From Aquibacillus koreensis (GTDB taxonomy: Bacteria > Bacillota > Bacilli > Bacillales > Amphibacillaceae), in assembly GCF_025154055.1 (NCBI RefSeq), contig NZ_JAOALK010000049.1:46770-110769 (forward strand): DNA of 64,000 bases, given 5' to 3'. Every line of letters begins with the position of its first letter. Positions within the stretch are counted from its first letter, which is position 1. Below, piece by piece: positions 26,295 to 34,853 of this stretch. The notes under the pieces are model-generated. The model was given only the letters and a program-made list of their open reading frames with translations, made no database searches and was not told the origin of the DNA. A program made the translations under genes and the position numbers.

Positions 26295-28113
26295 CTCGGT
26301 TCATACCTCTTCCAGTATTCAGTCGCATAGCTTCTTGACTAAAATCGTGCAGGTGTTTATTTAGCTTGTATATTTCTTGATTTAATTCACCAATCGTTTG
26401 CTGTGTTTGCCGTTGATTACTTTGCTGTATATCTTCGGTAATTAATCGCAATTCCATGAACTCTTTTTTAATTGATTGATTAGTCATATCAACGTATTCG
26501 CCAATGTTACGAACCACTTTTTCCAACCGGTCACCTAGTGTACCCTCTAAATTCGTCACATATTTCGATAACGTATCTTTTAATAAATTAAGATTCGATT
26601 CCAGTTGATTTTCTCGTTGATTAAATGACTGGTTCATTTGTGCAATGGTGTTATTAATATCATGAATTAATTCATTATTTTTTCTCCCAACTTGTTCATA
26701 TGTGTTTGTTGCTTCAAGTAAGTGCTTTTCGAATGCCATCGAATCAGCGGCATGTCCTTTTAGATGATTATGGAAATCTTTATTAAACTGTTTTAATTCA
26801 TCGAATCTGTCCGTCAACAATTCTTTATAATTCATTTGTGCTTGGTGAATGGTATCTAACGCTGCTGGTAAATGAACGACAGAATCACCTAGTTTATCAA
26901 AGTCTGTTGAGAGTTCCCGTAAATATGTTGTAATACCTTCTAATTTTACACTGAGGTCTCCACCGAAAATCCGTTTAAACTCCCTATTATGGTCCTCTAG
27001 ACCTTTAACTAGTTCTTTGTTTTTTCGGTTAATGTTTTCCATACTTTCTTTTACAGATACTTGTGCATCTAAAATAGACGACGTGAAATCTTTTAAATCG
27101 GTAGTCGTTTCTTCAAAGTGTGATAAGTTTTCTATTTGTGCGGTTGATACTTCTTTAATTCTTTGATAGGTCTGTTCAAAAGTTGTTGCCATTCGCTCAT
27201 TACGATCATCCATCTTTTTAAAATAGGTAAATAATTGATCAAAGTTTTTGTTTAACTTCACCGTCGCTTTATTAAGTCCTTCAGTCATTCCATGCATACT
27301 GTCAAAAAGCACTTGAAAATCGTGTAAGTTTTGTGCTAGTCCGTCATTAAATTTAGCCAAGTCTTCTGCTGATTTTTGTAATCCTTTTGTATAGTCTTTA
27401 AAACCACTAAAATGTTCAACAATACTTTGTAACGATTGTTGATTCGTTTCCTGCAGACTAAGGATTGACTGGTTTATAGCTTCTGATGCTTTAATAAGGT
27501 TTCCCATACCATTTTCATCATACTCTTCTAAACAGGACTCTACTTTTAACATTATATCGGTCATTAAGTACTCAGTATTGAACCCTTTAATTAGTAAGGT
27601 CATGATTAGTGACAAGCCCATACCGGCAATACTCGTGTAAAAGGCAATGTCGATTCCAGCTAATACACTCGCGACATCTTCGACAAGTTGGTCTCCAGAT
27701 GCACTGATACTCCCTAATGACATCGTTAATCCAATAAATGTTCCTAGCACACCAATTAAAATAAATACCGAGACCGTAGCTTGTACCATTTTAATCAAAC
27801 TGATAGACGGTACACCAAATATACGCCAACCAGAGAATTTCTCTTGAACAAATGTCTCTACTTTTACTTGCTCTTCTTGCTGCCTTCGGTAAAATTCCTC
27901 TTTAATACCTTTGACAGGCTCTATATCCAATTGATCCGTCTCACGTAAATGATTCCTTACTCTCCTTAACCGTAAAAAAAGCGTTAAGTGAATAATCAAA
28001 GCTATGAAAAACGAAACGAATAATACGGCAAAAATGACCTCAATTAGTTCATTCGATATAATCGCTTCTGCTTTCTGCTCATTCACAAAAAATTTAAGTA
28101 TTCCTTCTACCAT
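26287..28113 (-). CDS. ZorA-like MotA/TolQ/ExbB proton-channel protein with long coiled-coil tail
   Basis: 608 residues. Helices lie near 22-47, 105-130 and 150-172. MVQATVSVFILIGVLGTFIGLTMSLG and GIDIAFYTSIAGMGLSLIMTLL match the MotA/ExbB channel core. The remaining 400 residues are heptad-rich and charged, consistent with a long cytoplasmic coiled coil. This architecture is typical of ZorA of Zorya anti-phage systems, not of TolQ or MotA. GGGGG lies 9 bases before ATG 28113. No ZorC, ZorD or ZorE gene is near: the flanks are a zinc operon and yuiD. So defence is only a possibility; a housekeeping envelope role is equally open. Confidence 0.8.
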   Translation of the reverse strand: MVEGILKFFVNEQKAEAIISNELIEVIFAVLFVSFFIALIIHLTLFLRLRRVRNHLRETDQLDIEPVKGIKEEFYRRQQEEQVKVETFVQEKFSGWRIFGVPSISLIKMVQATVSVFILIGVLGTFIGLTMSLGSISASGDQLVEDVASVLAGIDIAFYTSIAGMGLSLIMTLLIKGFNTEYLMTDIMLKVESCLEEYDENGMGNLIKASEAINQSILSLQETNQQSLQSIVEHFSGFKDYTKGLQKSAEDLAKFNDGLAQNLHDFQVLFDSMHGMTEGLNKATVKLNKNFDQLFTYFKKMDDRNERMATTFEQTYQRIKEVSTAQIENLSHFEETTTDLKDFTSSILDAQVSVKESMENINRKNKELVKGLEDHNREFKRIFGGDLSVKLEGITTYLRELSTDFDKLGDSVVHLPAALDTIHQAQMNYKELLTDRFDELKQFNKDFHNHLKGHAADSMAFEKHLLEATNTYEQVGRKNNELIHDINNTIAQMNQSFNQRENQLESNLNLLKDTLSKYVTNLEGTLGDRLEKVVRNIGEYVDMTNQSIKKEFMELRLITEDIQQSNQRQTQQTIGELNQEIYKLNKHLHDFSQEAMRLNTGRGMNRDD

Positions 28114-28292
28114 GTTGGCTATCCCCCTTCTATTTTCACACTGATTTCGACTTAGACTGGATTTTCCTCTTCCTTTATAATTATTCGTCCGATGGCAAAA
28201 ACATGTTTATTGAAGGGATTTTTTATAATATACATACACGATTTTGAATAAAAAAGACTTATATTTCCCATCTTAAAGGATGAGGTGTTGAT

Positions 28293-28769
28293 ATGTTGAA
28301 CCGAGCATTGACTACTGCATTAATTGGAATTGGAACAGCACAATTTTTGAAAGTACCTACACATTACATCGAGACTGGTAAATGGGATTGGAGAAAATTA
28401 ATAGGTAGTGGTGATATGCCGAGTTCTCATTCCTCTGCTGTCACATCACTTACTACTTATGTTGCATTAAAAAAAGGAATACCTTCTATCCATTTTGGGG
28501 TTAGTAGTATTTTTGGTCTAATAGTCATGTATGATGCAATGGGGATAAGGTGGCAAACAGGACAAATAGCAATTGCTGTGAATGATATGGATGAACAATT
28601 AGAAAAACTTTCTGTCGATCATCCAAATATTAATCATAAGAAACGAGACAGAGAATTAAAGGAGATGCTTGGCCACCTACCTATAGAAGTTGCAGGTGGT
28701 GCTGCTTTAGGAATTGCAATTGGTGCAATTAGTTATTTAATAGAGAAAAAGACAAAGAATAATATATAA
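28293..28769 (+). CDS. yuiD: DUF212 (YuiD) PAP2-related membrane protein
   Basis: 158 residues. GSGDMPSSHSSAVTSLTTYVALKKG and VMYDAMGIRWQTGQIA are the DUF212 signature, related to acid phosphatase/vanadium haloperoxidase folds (SGxxPSSH). Four hydrophobic segments. Activity is not established. GAGG lies 7 bases before ATG 28293, and a terminator follows. Confidence 0.92.
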   Translation: MLNRALTTALIGIGTAQFLKVPTHYIETGKWDWRKLIGSGDMPSSHSSAVTSLTTYVALKKGIPSIHFGVSSIFGLIVMYDAMGIRWQTGQIAIAVNDMDEQLEKLSVDHPNINHKKRDRELKEMLGHLPIEVAGGAALGIAIGAISYLIEKKTKNNI

Positions 28770-28771
28770 CA

Positions 28772-28810
28772 GATAGTCAGGAGTCCTTGTATAGATTCCT
28801 GACTATTTTC
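28772..28810 (+). terminator. Terminator after yuiD
   Basis: TAGTCAGGA and TCCTGACTA arms, then TTTTC. It follows the stop by about 5 bases. Confidence 0.75.
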
Positions 28811-29020
28811 TTTCATAAAGAGTGGAACATTTCCCGGGTAACCGCAATACTCGACATCCCCCTACCTCTCCTATCTTCACCTTTTTCAGAATATATCCTC
28901 GATCTTGCCCCCTTATATATTGATCATTTATTTCATTGTCCAACGTTTATTGGAAACACAATACAAGAGGTTGAATACAATGAATTGAAATATGATTGAT
29001 AAAGGTGGAGGAAGAAAATT

Positions 29021-30061
29021 ATGAAATATGACATTACTAGGGATTATATAGAGATTGGCAACTCTCGACCAGGACAAAGTAATGATGGCATCAGCTTTAT
29101 CGTCAGTCACGATACAGGAAATCCCGGTTCTACTGCTTACGCAAACCGGAATTATTTTAATAATACCCAACCTTTTGCATCAGCTCATACTTTCATTGAT
29201 GATCAATATATCTTAGAAATTATTCCATTGGATGAAATTGCTTATCATGTTCGCACGGAAGTTACAGGTGACAATAGGCGATTTGGTAATAATGCCAACG
29301 AGGCTGCTATAGGCGTAGAACTAGCTTATGGTGGTAATATAAATTTTGAAGAAGCATATGAACGATATGTTTGGTACCATGCTTATTTAGTAAACCGTTA
29401 TAACCTTGATCCTGACTCAGATATCATTGCCCATAGTACACTTGATCCATCAAGGCGAACTGACCCTCAAAATGCGCTCCACAGAAATGGTCTTTCTTGG
29501 GATACTTTTCTAAGAGATGTCAAAAATGAATTACGTAGTGAATTTGGAGTAGAAACAGACGATTCGGATGTATTAGGAGAAGCTATTGCATTACCAATTG
29601 GCATTGGCGATGAGGGACCATTTGTTGAGGAAATACAACAAGATTTAATACGCACTGGTTATTCATTGCCTCTATTTGGGGCAGACGGCATTTATGGTGA
29701 GGAAACAGAAAATGCTATCATGCGATTTCAAAGAAGATACGATTTAAAAGTAGATGGTTTAGTAGGTCCTGTCACACTCGATAAATTAAACGAAGTGCTA
29801 AACGAAGGAGGAACGCTCGATAGTTTCCCTTTACCTTCTGGAATATTTCAACAAGGAGACGAAGGAGAAGAGGTAAAACAAATACAAAGAGCACTCCAAC
29901 AAGTTAATTTTAATCCTCAAGGAATTGATGGTATATACGGACCAAATACGGAAGATGCGGTGAGAAGGTTCCAATCCATGTATGCTGCATTAGTCAATGA
30001 TGGCATATATGGACCCGAGACAAGAAGGTTCTTACGAATGGAGTTAGATGACAGAAATTAA
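29021..30061 (+). CDS. N-acetylmuramoyl-L-alanine amidase (Amidase_2) with two PG-binding domains
   Basis: 346 residues. The amidase_2 (T7 lysozyme-like) domain spans about residues 20-165, with zinc/catalytic elements in IVSHDTGN, SAHTFIDD and IAHSTLDPSRRTDP. Two PG_binding_1 repeats follow (about 195-260 and 275-340), each with the FGADGIYGEETENAIMRFQ or GIDGIYGPNTEDAVRRFQ pattern. It cleaves the peptide stem from peptidoglycan glycan strands. No signal peptide is evident, as in several phage-type or spore-associated amidases (CwlA/XlyA group), so release may depend on lysis or another exporter. GGTGGAGGAAG precedes ATG 29021. No prophage genes flank it. Confidence 0.92.
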   Translation: MKYDITRDYIEIGNSRPGQSNDGISFIVSHDTGNPGSTAYANRNYFNNTQPFASAHTFIDDQYILEIIPLDEIAYHVRTEVTGDNRRFGNNANEAAIGVELAYGGNINFEEAYERYVWYHAYLVNRYNLDPDSDIIAHSTLDPSRRTDPQNALHRNGLSWDTFLRDVKNELRSEFGVETDDSDVLGEAIALPIGIGDEGPFVEEIQQDLIRTGYSLPLFGADGIYGEETENAIMRFQRRYDLKVDGLVGPVTLDKLNEVLNEGGTLDSFPLPSGIFQQGDEGEEVKQIQRALQQVNFNPQGIDGIYGPNTEDAVRRFQSMYAALVNDGIYGPETRRFLRMELDDRN

Positions 30062-30085
30062 AATGGAAAATCTGAAAAAACATTA

Positions 30086-30128
30086 GAACTCTAAGGTAGA
30101 GAAGAATTGATTCTTTACCTTAGAGTTC
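30086..30128 (+). terminator. Terminator between amidase and MMPL genes
   Basis: GAACTCTAAGGTA and TACCTTAGAGTTC form a long stem 25 bases after the amidase stop. The U-run is weak (CATTTATAC) on the plus strand. It may serve both convergent genes. Confidence 0.65.
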
Positions 30129-30169
30129 ATTTATACTTTATAGATAGCTAAAGAATAAGGCTTTTACCT

Positions 30170-32398
30170 TTAACCTCTTTGTTTTTCTCTGTTATCTTGT
30201 CTTTTCCAAAGCTTCCCTGGCCAATAGGCATACTTGCCAAGTACTGTAGTGATGGAAGGTACAAGTAAAGGACGGACAATAAATGTATCTAATAAAACAC
30301 CTATTGCTGTAACGATTCCGAATTGTACAAGCACTTGGATAGGCATAACTGCTAGAACAGAAAAAGTACCTGCTAGAATTAAGCCTGCTGAGGAAATAAC
30401 ACTACTCGTTTCCTCTACACCTTCTTTGATTGCCTTTTTCATCGACATTCGCTTGCGATTCTTCCATATACTCGAAATCATAAAGATATTATAATCTCCA
30501 CCTAGTGCTACTAAGAATACAAATGCATATAACGGAATTAGACCCTGCATTGCATCTGCACCAAGAATATAGTGAATAATAATCCAGCCTAGCCCTAAAG
30601 CTGAAAGGAATGAAACAACAACAGTAACTAACAAATAAAGCATTGCTGTAATCGAACGCAAATAGATTAGTAATAGTGCTGCAATAATAATAAGTACAAC
30701 AGGTATTATTTTATTTTGGTCACTACTCGTAATCCTATCTGTATCATAAAGAGAAGCTGTTTCCCCTCCAATCCAAACATGTTCACTTGCATTTTCAACA
30801 CCCGCTTGATCAAGTTCATTAACTGTTATATCTATTAATTCAGGAATATAATTAACTGCCTCATTGGAATAGGGATCAATTGCTAAAGTGACTGTCCACT
30901 GAACAACATTTTCATTCACTTCTCCTGATCTTGATTCTTCAACTTGTTCAATATAGCTTAAATCAGAAAGGGTCTCTTGTAGTTCCAATTCCTCCCCATT
31001 TGTGTCTACAATTACTTGAACTGGGGCAATTTCTCCAGGAGGATAATGCTCTTCTATGATTGAAAAGCCTTCACGTGAAGGCATATCCTCTGGAAATGAT
31101 TGAAGCACGCCATACGTATAGTCTATCCTAGGTACAAACGCAGCCAAAATTACTAATAGAGCAGCACTAGCAATGATAATTTGCCAAGGTCTTTCCGTAA
31201 CAATACGTCCAGTTACTTTACTGAATTTGCTTCTTATTTTTGGACGTCTTATCTGCTTCCCTTTCTTTTTCTCCAACTCTTGAATCATATTCTCTGTTCT
31301 AGGTATAAATGGAAAGAATGCAGTTCTCCCAAAGAGAGCCAGAAGAGCTGGGAGTAAGGTCATAACTGCTATCGCCATGATAATAATCGCAACACTAAAT
31401 GGCACTGCGAACCTGTCATAGGAAGCATATTGCGCTAGGGATAATGTAAATAATCCTATTGCTGTGGTTAATGCACTCATTAAGATAGCACCGCCTGAAT
31501 TAGCAATTGCTAATTGAAGCGCCTTGTATTTATTTGGTTCTAATAGCAATTCATCTCTATACCTTGAAATCAGGAACAAGCAATAATCAGTTCCCGCACC
31601 GAACAATAATACAGTCATGATTGAAATCGCTTGAGAATCGACAACAATCCAGTCGTTTCTTGCCATTACTCCTAATAACGGACTAATAAGACCATAAGCA
31701 AAAACAACACCAATTAATGGAATAACTGCTAAAATTGGAGAACGATAGAGCGCAATTAATAATCCTAATACGAGTAATACTGTAGCAATAAGTAGTGTTA
31801 TGTCAGCTTGACTAAATAAAGCTGTTGCATCGATTTGAATCCCAACTGGTCCCGTGAGTCGAACATGCATTCCGTCTGTAGACAAATCTTCATCAAATGC
31901 TTTTATATTTGTTAGTTCTACCATTTTTTCTTTTAGTTTTTCTACATCAGCTTCTAATTCCTCTGTCGAAGCAGATTCATTAAAAAATATCGGTGTTGTT
32001 AAGGCCTTTTGATCACTTGAAGTCGACTCCATTAATGCTTGAACGGGCATAGCATTAAAGTCAGGCACAAGTGATTGCTGTGCTAATGGTTCATTTATTA
32101 ATTCTCTGTAAACCGACTGTATTGATTCCAAATCTTCTTCTGTTAAACCAGATTGTTTATACCAAACTAATAATAACGGGACACCAGAATCATTAGGGAA
32201 TTCATCCTCCATGATCTTTGATGCCTGAACAGACATTGCATCTTCCGGTAACAAATTACTGGAACCGGATTCTTCATTATTTACCTGTGGCCAGACACTT
32301 GAAACGATGGCAACTAGTAAAATCCATAATATTATTGTAACCCATCTACTCTTTGAGCCAGCAACTAGAGCTGCGAAGCTATTAATTAAATTTTTCAT
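30170..32398 (-). CDS. MMPL-family RND exporter
   Basis: 742 residues with twelve helices in two halves of 1+5, each with a large extracytoplasmic domain (about 45-185 and 430-540). LFGAGTDYCLFLISRYRDEL and LVALGGDYNIFMISSIWKNR are the paired MMPL helix-4 motifs carrying the proton-relay Asp-Tyr. It probably exports a lipid or hydrophobic drug. GGGGG lies 7 bases before ATG 32398, which discards nine upstream codons. The divergent TetR gene is the likely local regulator. Confidence 0.92.
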   Translation of the reverse strand: MKNLINSFAALVAGSKSRWVTIILWILLVAIVSSVWPQVNNEESGSSNLLPEDAMSVQASKIMEDEFPNDSGVPLLLVWYKQSGLTEEDLESIQSVYRELINEPLAQQSLVPDFNAMPVQALMESTSSDQKALTTPIFFNESASTEELEADVEKLKEKMVELTNIKAFDEDLSTDGMHVRLTGPVGIQIDATALFSQADITLLIATVLLVLGLLIALYRSPILAVIPLIGVVFAYGLISPLLGVMARNDWIVVDSQAISIMTVLLFGAGTDYCLFLISRYRDELLLEPNKYKALQLAIANSGGAILMSALTTAIGLFTLSLAQYASYDRFAVPFSVAIIIMAIAVMTLLPALLALFGRTAFFPFIPRTENMIQELEKKKGKQIRRPKIRSKFSKVTGRIVTERPWQIIIASAALLVILAAFVPRIDYTYGVLQSFPEDMPSREGFSIIEEHYPPGEIAPVQVIVDTNGEELELQETLSDLSYIEQVEESRSGEVNENVVQWTVTLAIDPYSNEAVNYIPELIDITVNELDQAGVENASEHVWIGGETASLYDTDRITSSDQNKIIPVVLIIIAALLLIYLRSITAMLYLLVTVVVSFLSALGLGWIIIHYILGADAMQGLIPLYAFVFLVALGGDYNIFMISSIWKNRKRMSMKKAIKEGVEETSSVISSAGLILAGTFSVLAVMPIQVLVQFGIVTAIGVLLDTFIVRPLLVPSITTVLGKYAYWPGKLWKRQDNREKQRG

Positions 32399-32587
32399 TT
32401 CTGATCCCCCTCTGTACCTAAACATATATTTAGAGAAAATATTGGATAAAATACAATAATTCCGAATTGTATTATTGTCTGCATTTAATTATATATACCG
32501 GTAAGTTAATTTTCAATCATTTTGAATTAATTTAATGATTAACTATGCTATACTAATTAGTGAAAGAGAGAACAAGGAGAGATCCGA
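32399..32587. promoter_or_regulatory. Divergent promoter region of MMPL and TetR genes
   Basis: A 189-base AT-rich spacer. TATACT near 32548 is a probable -10 for the TetR gene. AATCATT...AATGATT (about 32513-32538) forms an inverted repeat that could be the TetR operator. Neither is strong enough to fix the repressor site. Confidence 0.4.
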
Positions 32588-33208
32588 TTGAAAGATAAAC
32601 CGAATCGTTCACTAGGCAGACCACGTGCTAGTGACATAAAAAAACCAACCAAACAAATGATTTTAGAAACAGCAACTGAACTTTTTATTGCTCGAGGATA
32701 TCAGGAAGTTTCCATTGATGATGTCGCTAAGAAATGTAATGTTACGAAAGCAACCGTTTACTACTATTATGCTAGTAAAGCTAATTTATTTACGGAAACA
32801 ATGGTACAAATGATGTTGCGAATTCGTGGATATATGAAAAAGATGCTTGAGGAAGATATACCTTTACGTGATCGACTTCTGAAGGTGACGATCGCGCATT
32901 TACATGCTACTTTTGATTTAGATCTAGAAGGTTTCATGAGAGAAACAAAAAATGCGCTTACAAAAGAGCAAGTAAAAATGATTCACCAAGCTGAAGAAAC
33001 GATGTATGAAGCAATTGAGATTGCTTTTAATAAAGAAATCGAAGCGGGAAAGATCGGAACAGTAAACACTAAATTTGCAGCACATAGTTTCACTTCGTTA
33101 TTAAAAGTGGGCAATTATCGAGATGCTAATAATAATCCTATTTTTTCATCAGTAGAAGAAACAGCTGAACAAATTATTACATTTCTTTGGAAGGGCCTTT
33201 ATAACTAG
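32588..33208 (+). CDS. TetR-family transcriptional regulator
   Basis: 206 residues. The N-terminal HTH (about residues 22-68) has ETATELFIARGYQEVSIDDVAKKCNVTKATVYYYYASK, shown here only as the TetR_N hallmark pattern ending in VYYYYASKANLF. The C-terminal ligand domain is of the variable TetR_C type. The start is a TTG at 32588, 8 bases after an AAGGAG site. It is divergent from the MMPL exporter gene, and most likely represses it and itself until an effector binds. Confidence 0.92.
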   Translation: MKDKPNRSLGRPRASDIKKPTKQMILETATELFIARGYQEVSIDDVAKKCNVTKATVYYYYASKANLFTETMVQMMLRIRGYMKKMLEEDIPLRDRLLKVTIAHLHATFDLDLEGFMRETKNALTKEQVKMIHQAEETMYEAIEIAFNKEIEAGKIGTVNTKFAAHSFTSLLKVGNYRDANNNPIFSSVEETAEQIITFLWKGLYN

Positions 33209-33214
33209 CTTTTT

Positions 33215-33252
33215 AAAAAAGGAGCATTTCTAACTAATTGAAATGCTCCTTT
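33215..33252. terminator. Bidirectional terminator between TetR gene and the sulfur operon
   Basis: AAAAAAGGAGCATTT and AAATGCTCCTTTCC arms. It ends both the TetR transcript and the long cysH-to-sirB transcript arriving from the right. Confidence 0.85.
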
Positions 33253-33268
33253 CCGTGATTCTTTTTCC

Positions 33269-34027
33269 TTATTTCATATACACAAACTTTGATTTGTCTT
33301 CGGTAACTACTTCATTAACTCGATCAATGAATGCTCTTTTTATGTATGGATGGTTACTAAGTTGGTGACAAATCTTTACCTGTGCTTGTCGTTCATCGTT
33401 ATACTCATTAACCTTTTTTTTCATGGACTTTAAAAGCAATCCATTAAACCATAAATACGGAATAATTATGGCAGTTTTAAGATTGTTCTCCTTCCATTCA
33501 TCCAAGACATCATCAAAAGAGGGTTTACACGCTGCAAGATAACATGTGTTAACGTGGCGTTTTAACTTACCTTTTAATTGATATGCTATTTCCTCAATAT
33601 CTCTTTGTGTTGATTTACGATAACTACCTCTTCCTACTAAGATAATTTTTTCTTCTATTAAACCGAGTGAAACTTCATTCACTCGTTGAACTAAGAGATC
33701 GACTAGCCTCGATTGAATGCCAAGAGGTCGACCGTAACGAAAAGAAATAGAAGGATATATTTTTTTTAGCTTCATAATCTCATCAGGTATATCGACTTTG
33801 TCATGCGTAGCACTTAACAACAATACAGGAATAATAGAGATCGTAGTTGCTCCGTGCACTATTAATCTCTGCACTCCTTCTTGGATCGAAGGCATGCAGA
33901 TCTCTAGAAAGCAAATTTCTTGTAATGAAGTGTTGACCTCTTTTTTAATAGATTGTAAAAAATCGATTGCTTCTTTTTTCCCCTCATCAAGTCTAGTTCC
34001 ATGGCTAACATATAAGACTCCATGCAT
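33269..34027 (-). CDS. sirB: Sirohydrochlorin ferrochelatase (CbiX/SirB family)
   Basis: 252 residues. Two CbiX half-domains: HGVLYVSHGTRLDEGKKEA starts the first, with the metal-binding His, and KIILVGRGSYRKSTQRDI starts the second. The enzyme inserts Fe2+ into sirohydrochlorin, the last step to siroheme. ATG 34027 has GAGGAG 7 bases upstream, and the in-frame start at 34042 lies within the intergenic site. As last gene of the sulfate operon it supplies siroheme for CysI. No sirC/precorrin-2 dehydrogenase gene is present beside it. Confidence 0.88.
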   Translation of the reverse strand: MHGVLYVSHGTRLDEGKKEAIDFLQSIKKEVNTSLQEICFLEICMPSIQEGVQRLIVHGATTISIIPVLLLSATHDKVDIPDEIMKLKKIYPSISFRYGRPLGIQSRLVDLLVQRVNEVSLGLIEEKIILVGRGSYRKSTQRDIEEIAYQLKGKLKRHVNTCYLAACKPSFDDVLDEWKENNLKTAIIIPYLWFNGLLLKSMKKKVNEYNDERQAQVKICHQLSNHPYIKRAFIDRVNEVVTEDKSKFVYMK

Positions 34028-34042
34028 GATTTTTCTCCTCAC

Positions 34043-34810
34043 CTATATAGCTTTGCTTGCCAGTTGATTTGTAGCTAATTGTTCTTCAAACCATTGTAAT
34101 TTCTCTCTTAAACGAACTACCTCTCCAATGATAATCATCGATGGATTTGCCACTTCATGTAATTGATTTCCAATGTTACTTAATGTCCCTGTAATTGTTT
34201 TTTGATTTTTGTTCGTTCCCCAATGAATAATAGCTATTGGTGTGTTTTCACACATTCCACTTTTCACCAGACGTTCACACAAGTCCGGAAACCGCTTGAT
34301 TCCCATATAGATACATAAAGTTTCTACACTCCTGACTAAACTTTTCCAATATTCATCAGAATCTTTTTCTGGGTTATACCCAGATATAAACGTAACAGAT
34401 GAACTAATATTTCGATGGGTTAGTGGAATTCCAGCATATGCTGGAGCAGCAGAACCCGACGTGATCCCTGGAACAATTTCATAGGAGATGTTATGTCGAT
34501 GTAACACTTCTGCTTCCTCTCCTCCTCTTCCAAAGATAAACGGGTCCCCCCCTTTTAATCGAGTTACTATCTTATTTTCGAGCGCATATTTACATAATAA
34601 ATAATTGATATTCTCTTGTATTAAAGCGTGTTTTCCTGGAAGTTTCCCACAATAAACCAATTCTACATCTTTTTTTGCGTAGGAAAGTAATTCTTTGTTA
34701 ACTAGACGATCATATAAAATAACATCAGCCTTCTCGATTGCTTTTAAACCCTTTATTGTTAGTAATCCTGGATCTCCAGGACCTGCACCGACTAAATACA
34801 CCTTTGTCAC
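34043..34810 (-). CDS. sumT: Uroporphyrinogen-III C-methyltransferase
   Basis: 255 residues. VYLVGAGPGDPGLLTIKG, RLKGGDPFIFGRGGEEAE and PGITSGSAAPAYAGIPLTHR are the classic SUMT signatures. It methylates uroporphyrinogen III twice with SAM to give precorrin-2. GTG 34810 lies 8 bases after GGAGG, giving the family's normal N-terminus; the open frame extends to 34840. It stands between the SLC13 permease and sirB. There is no fused CysG-type dehydrogenase part. Confidence 0.93.
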   Translation of the reverse strand: MTKVYLVGAGPGDPGLLTIKGLKAIEKADVILYDRLVNKELLSYAKKDVELVYCGKLPGKHALIQENINYLLCKYALENKIVTRLKGGDPFIFGRGGEEAEVLHRHNISYEIVPGITSGSAAPAYAGIPLTHRNISSSVTFISGYNPEKDSDEYWKSLVRSVETLCIYMGIKRFPDLCERLVKSGMCENTPIAIIHWGTNKNQKTITGTLSNIGNQLHEVANPSMIIIGEVVRLREKLQWFEEQLATNQLASKAI

Positions 34811-34853
34811 TGAACTTACCTCCATTCGTTTTTCGAACAAGACTATCTATTTA

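Noticed and set aside
25596..28113. A complete Zorya defence system
   Set aside because: Only ZorA- and ZorB-like genes are present; no ZorC, ZorD or ZorE in the flanks.
28807..28999. 70-codon plus-strand ORF between yuiD and the amidase gene
   Set aside because: It begins in the yuiD terminator, has no ribosome binding site, and its composition is not protein-like.
29021..30061. Amidase as a sign of a prophage
   Set aside because: No holin, tail, integrase or other phage genes are nearby, and the flanks are chromosomal.
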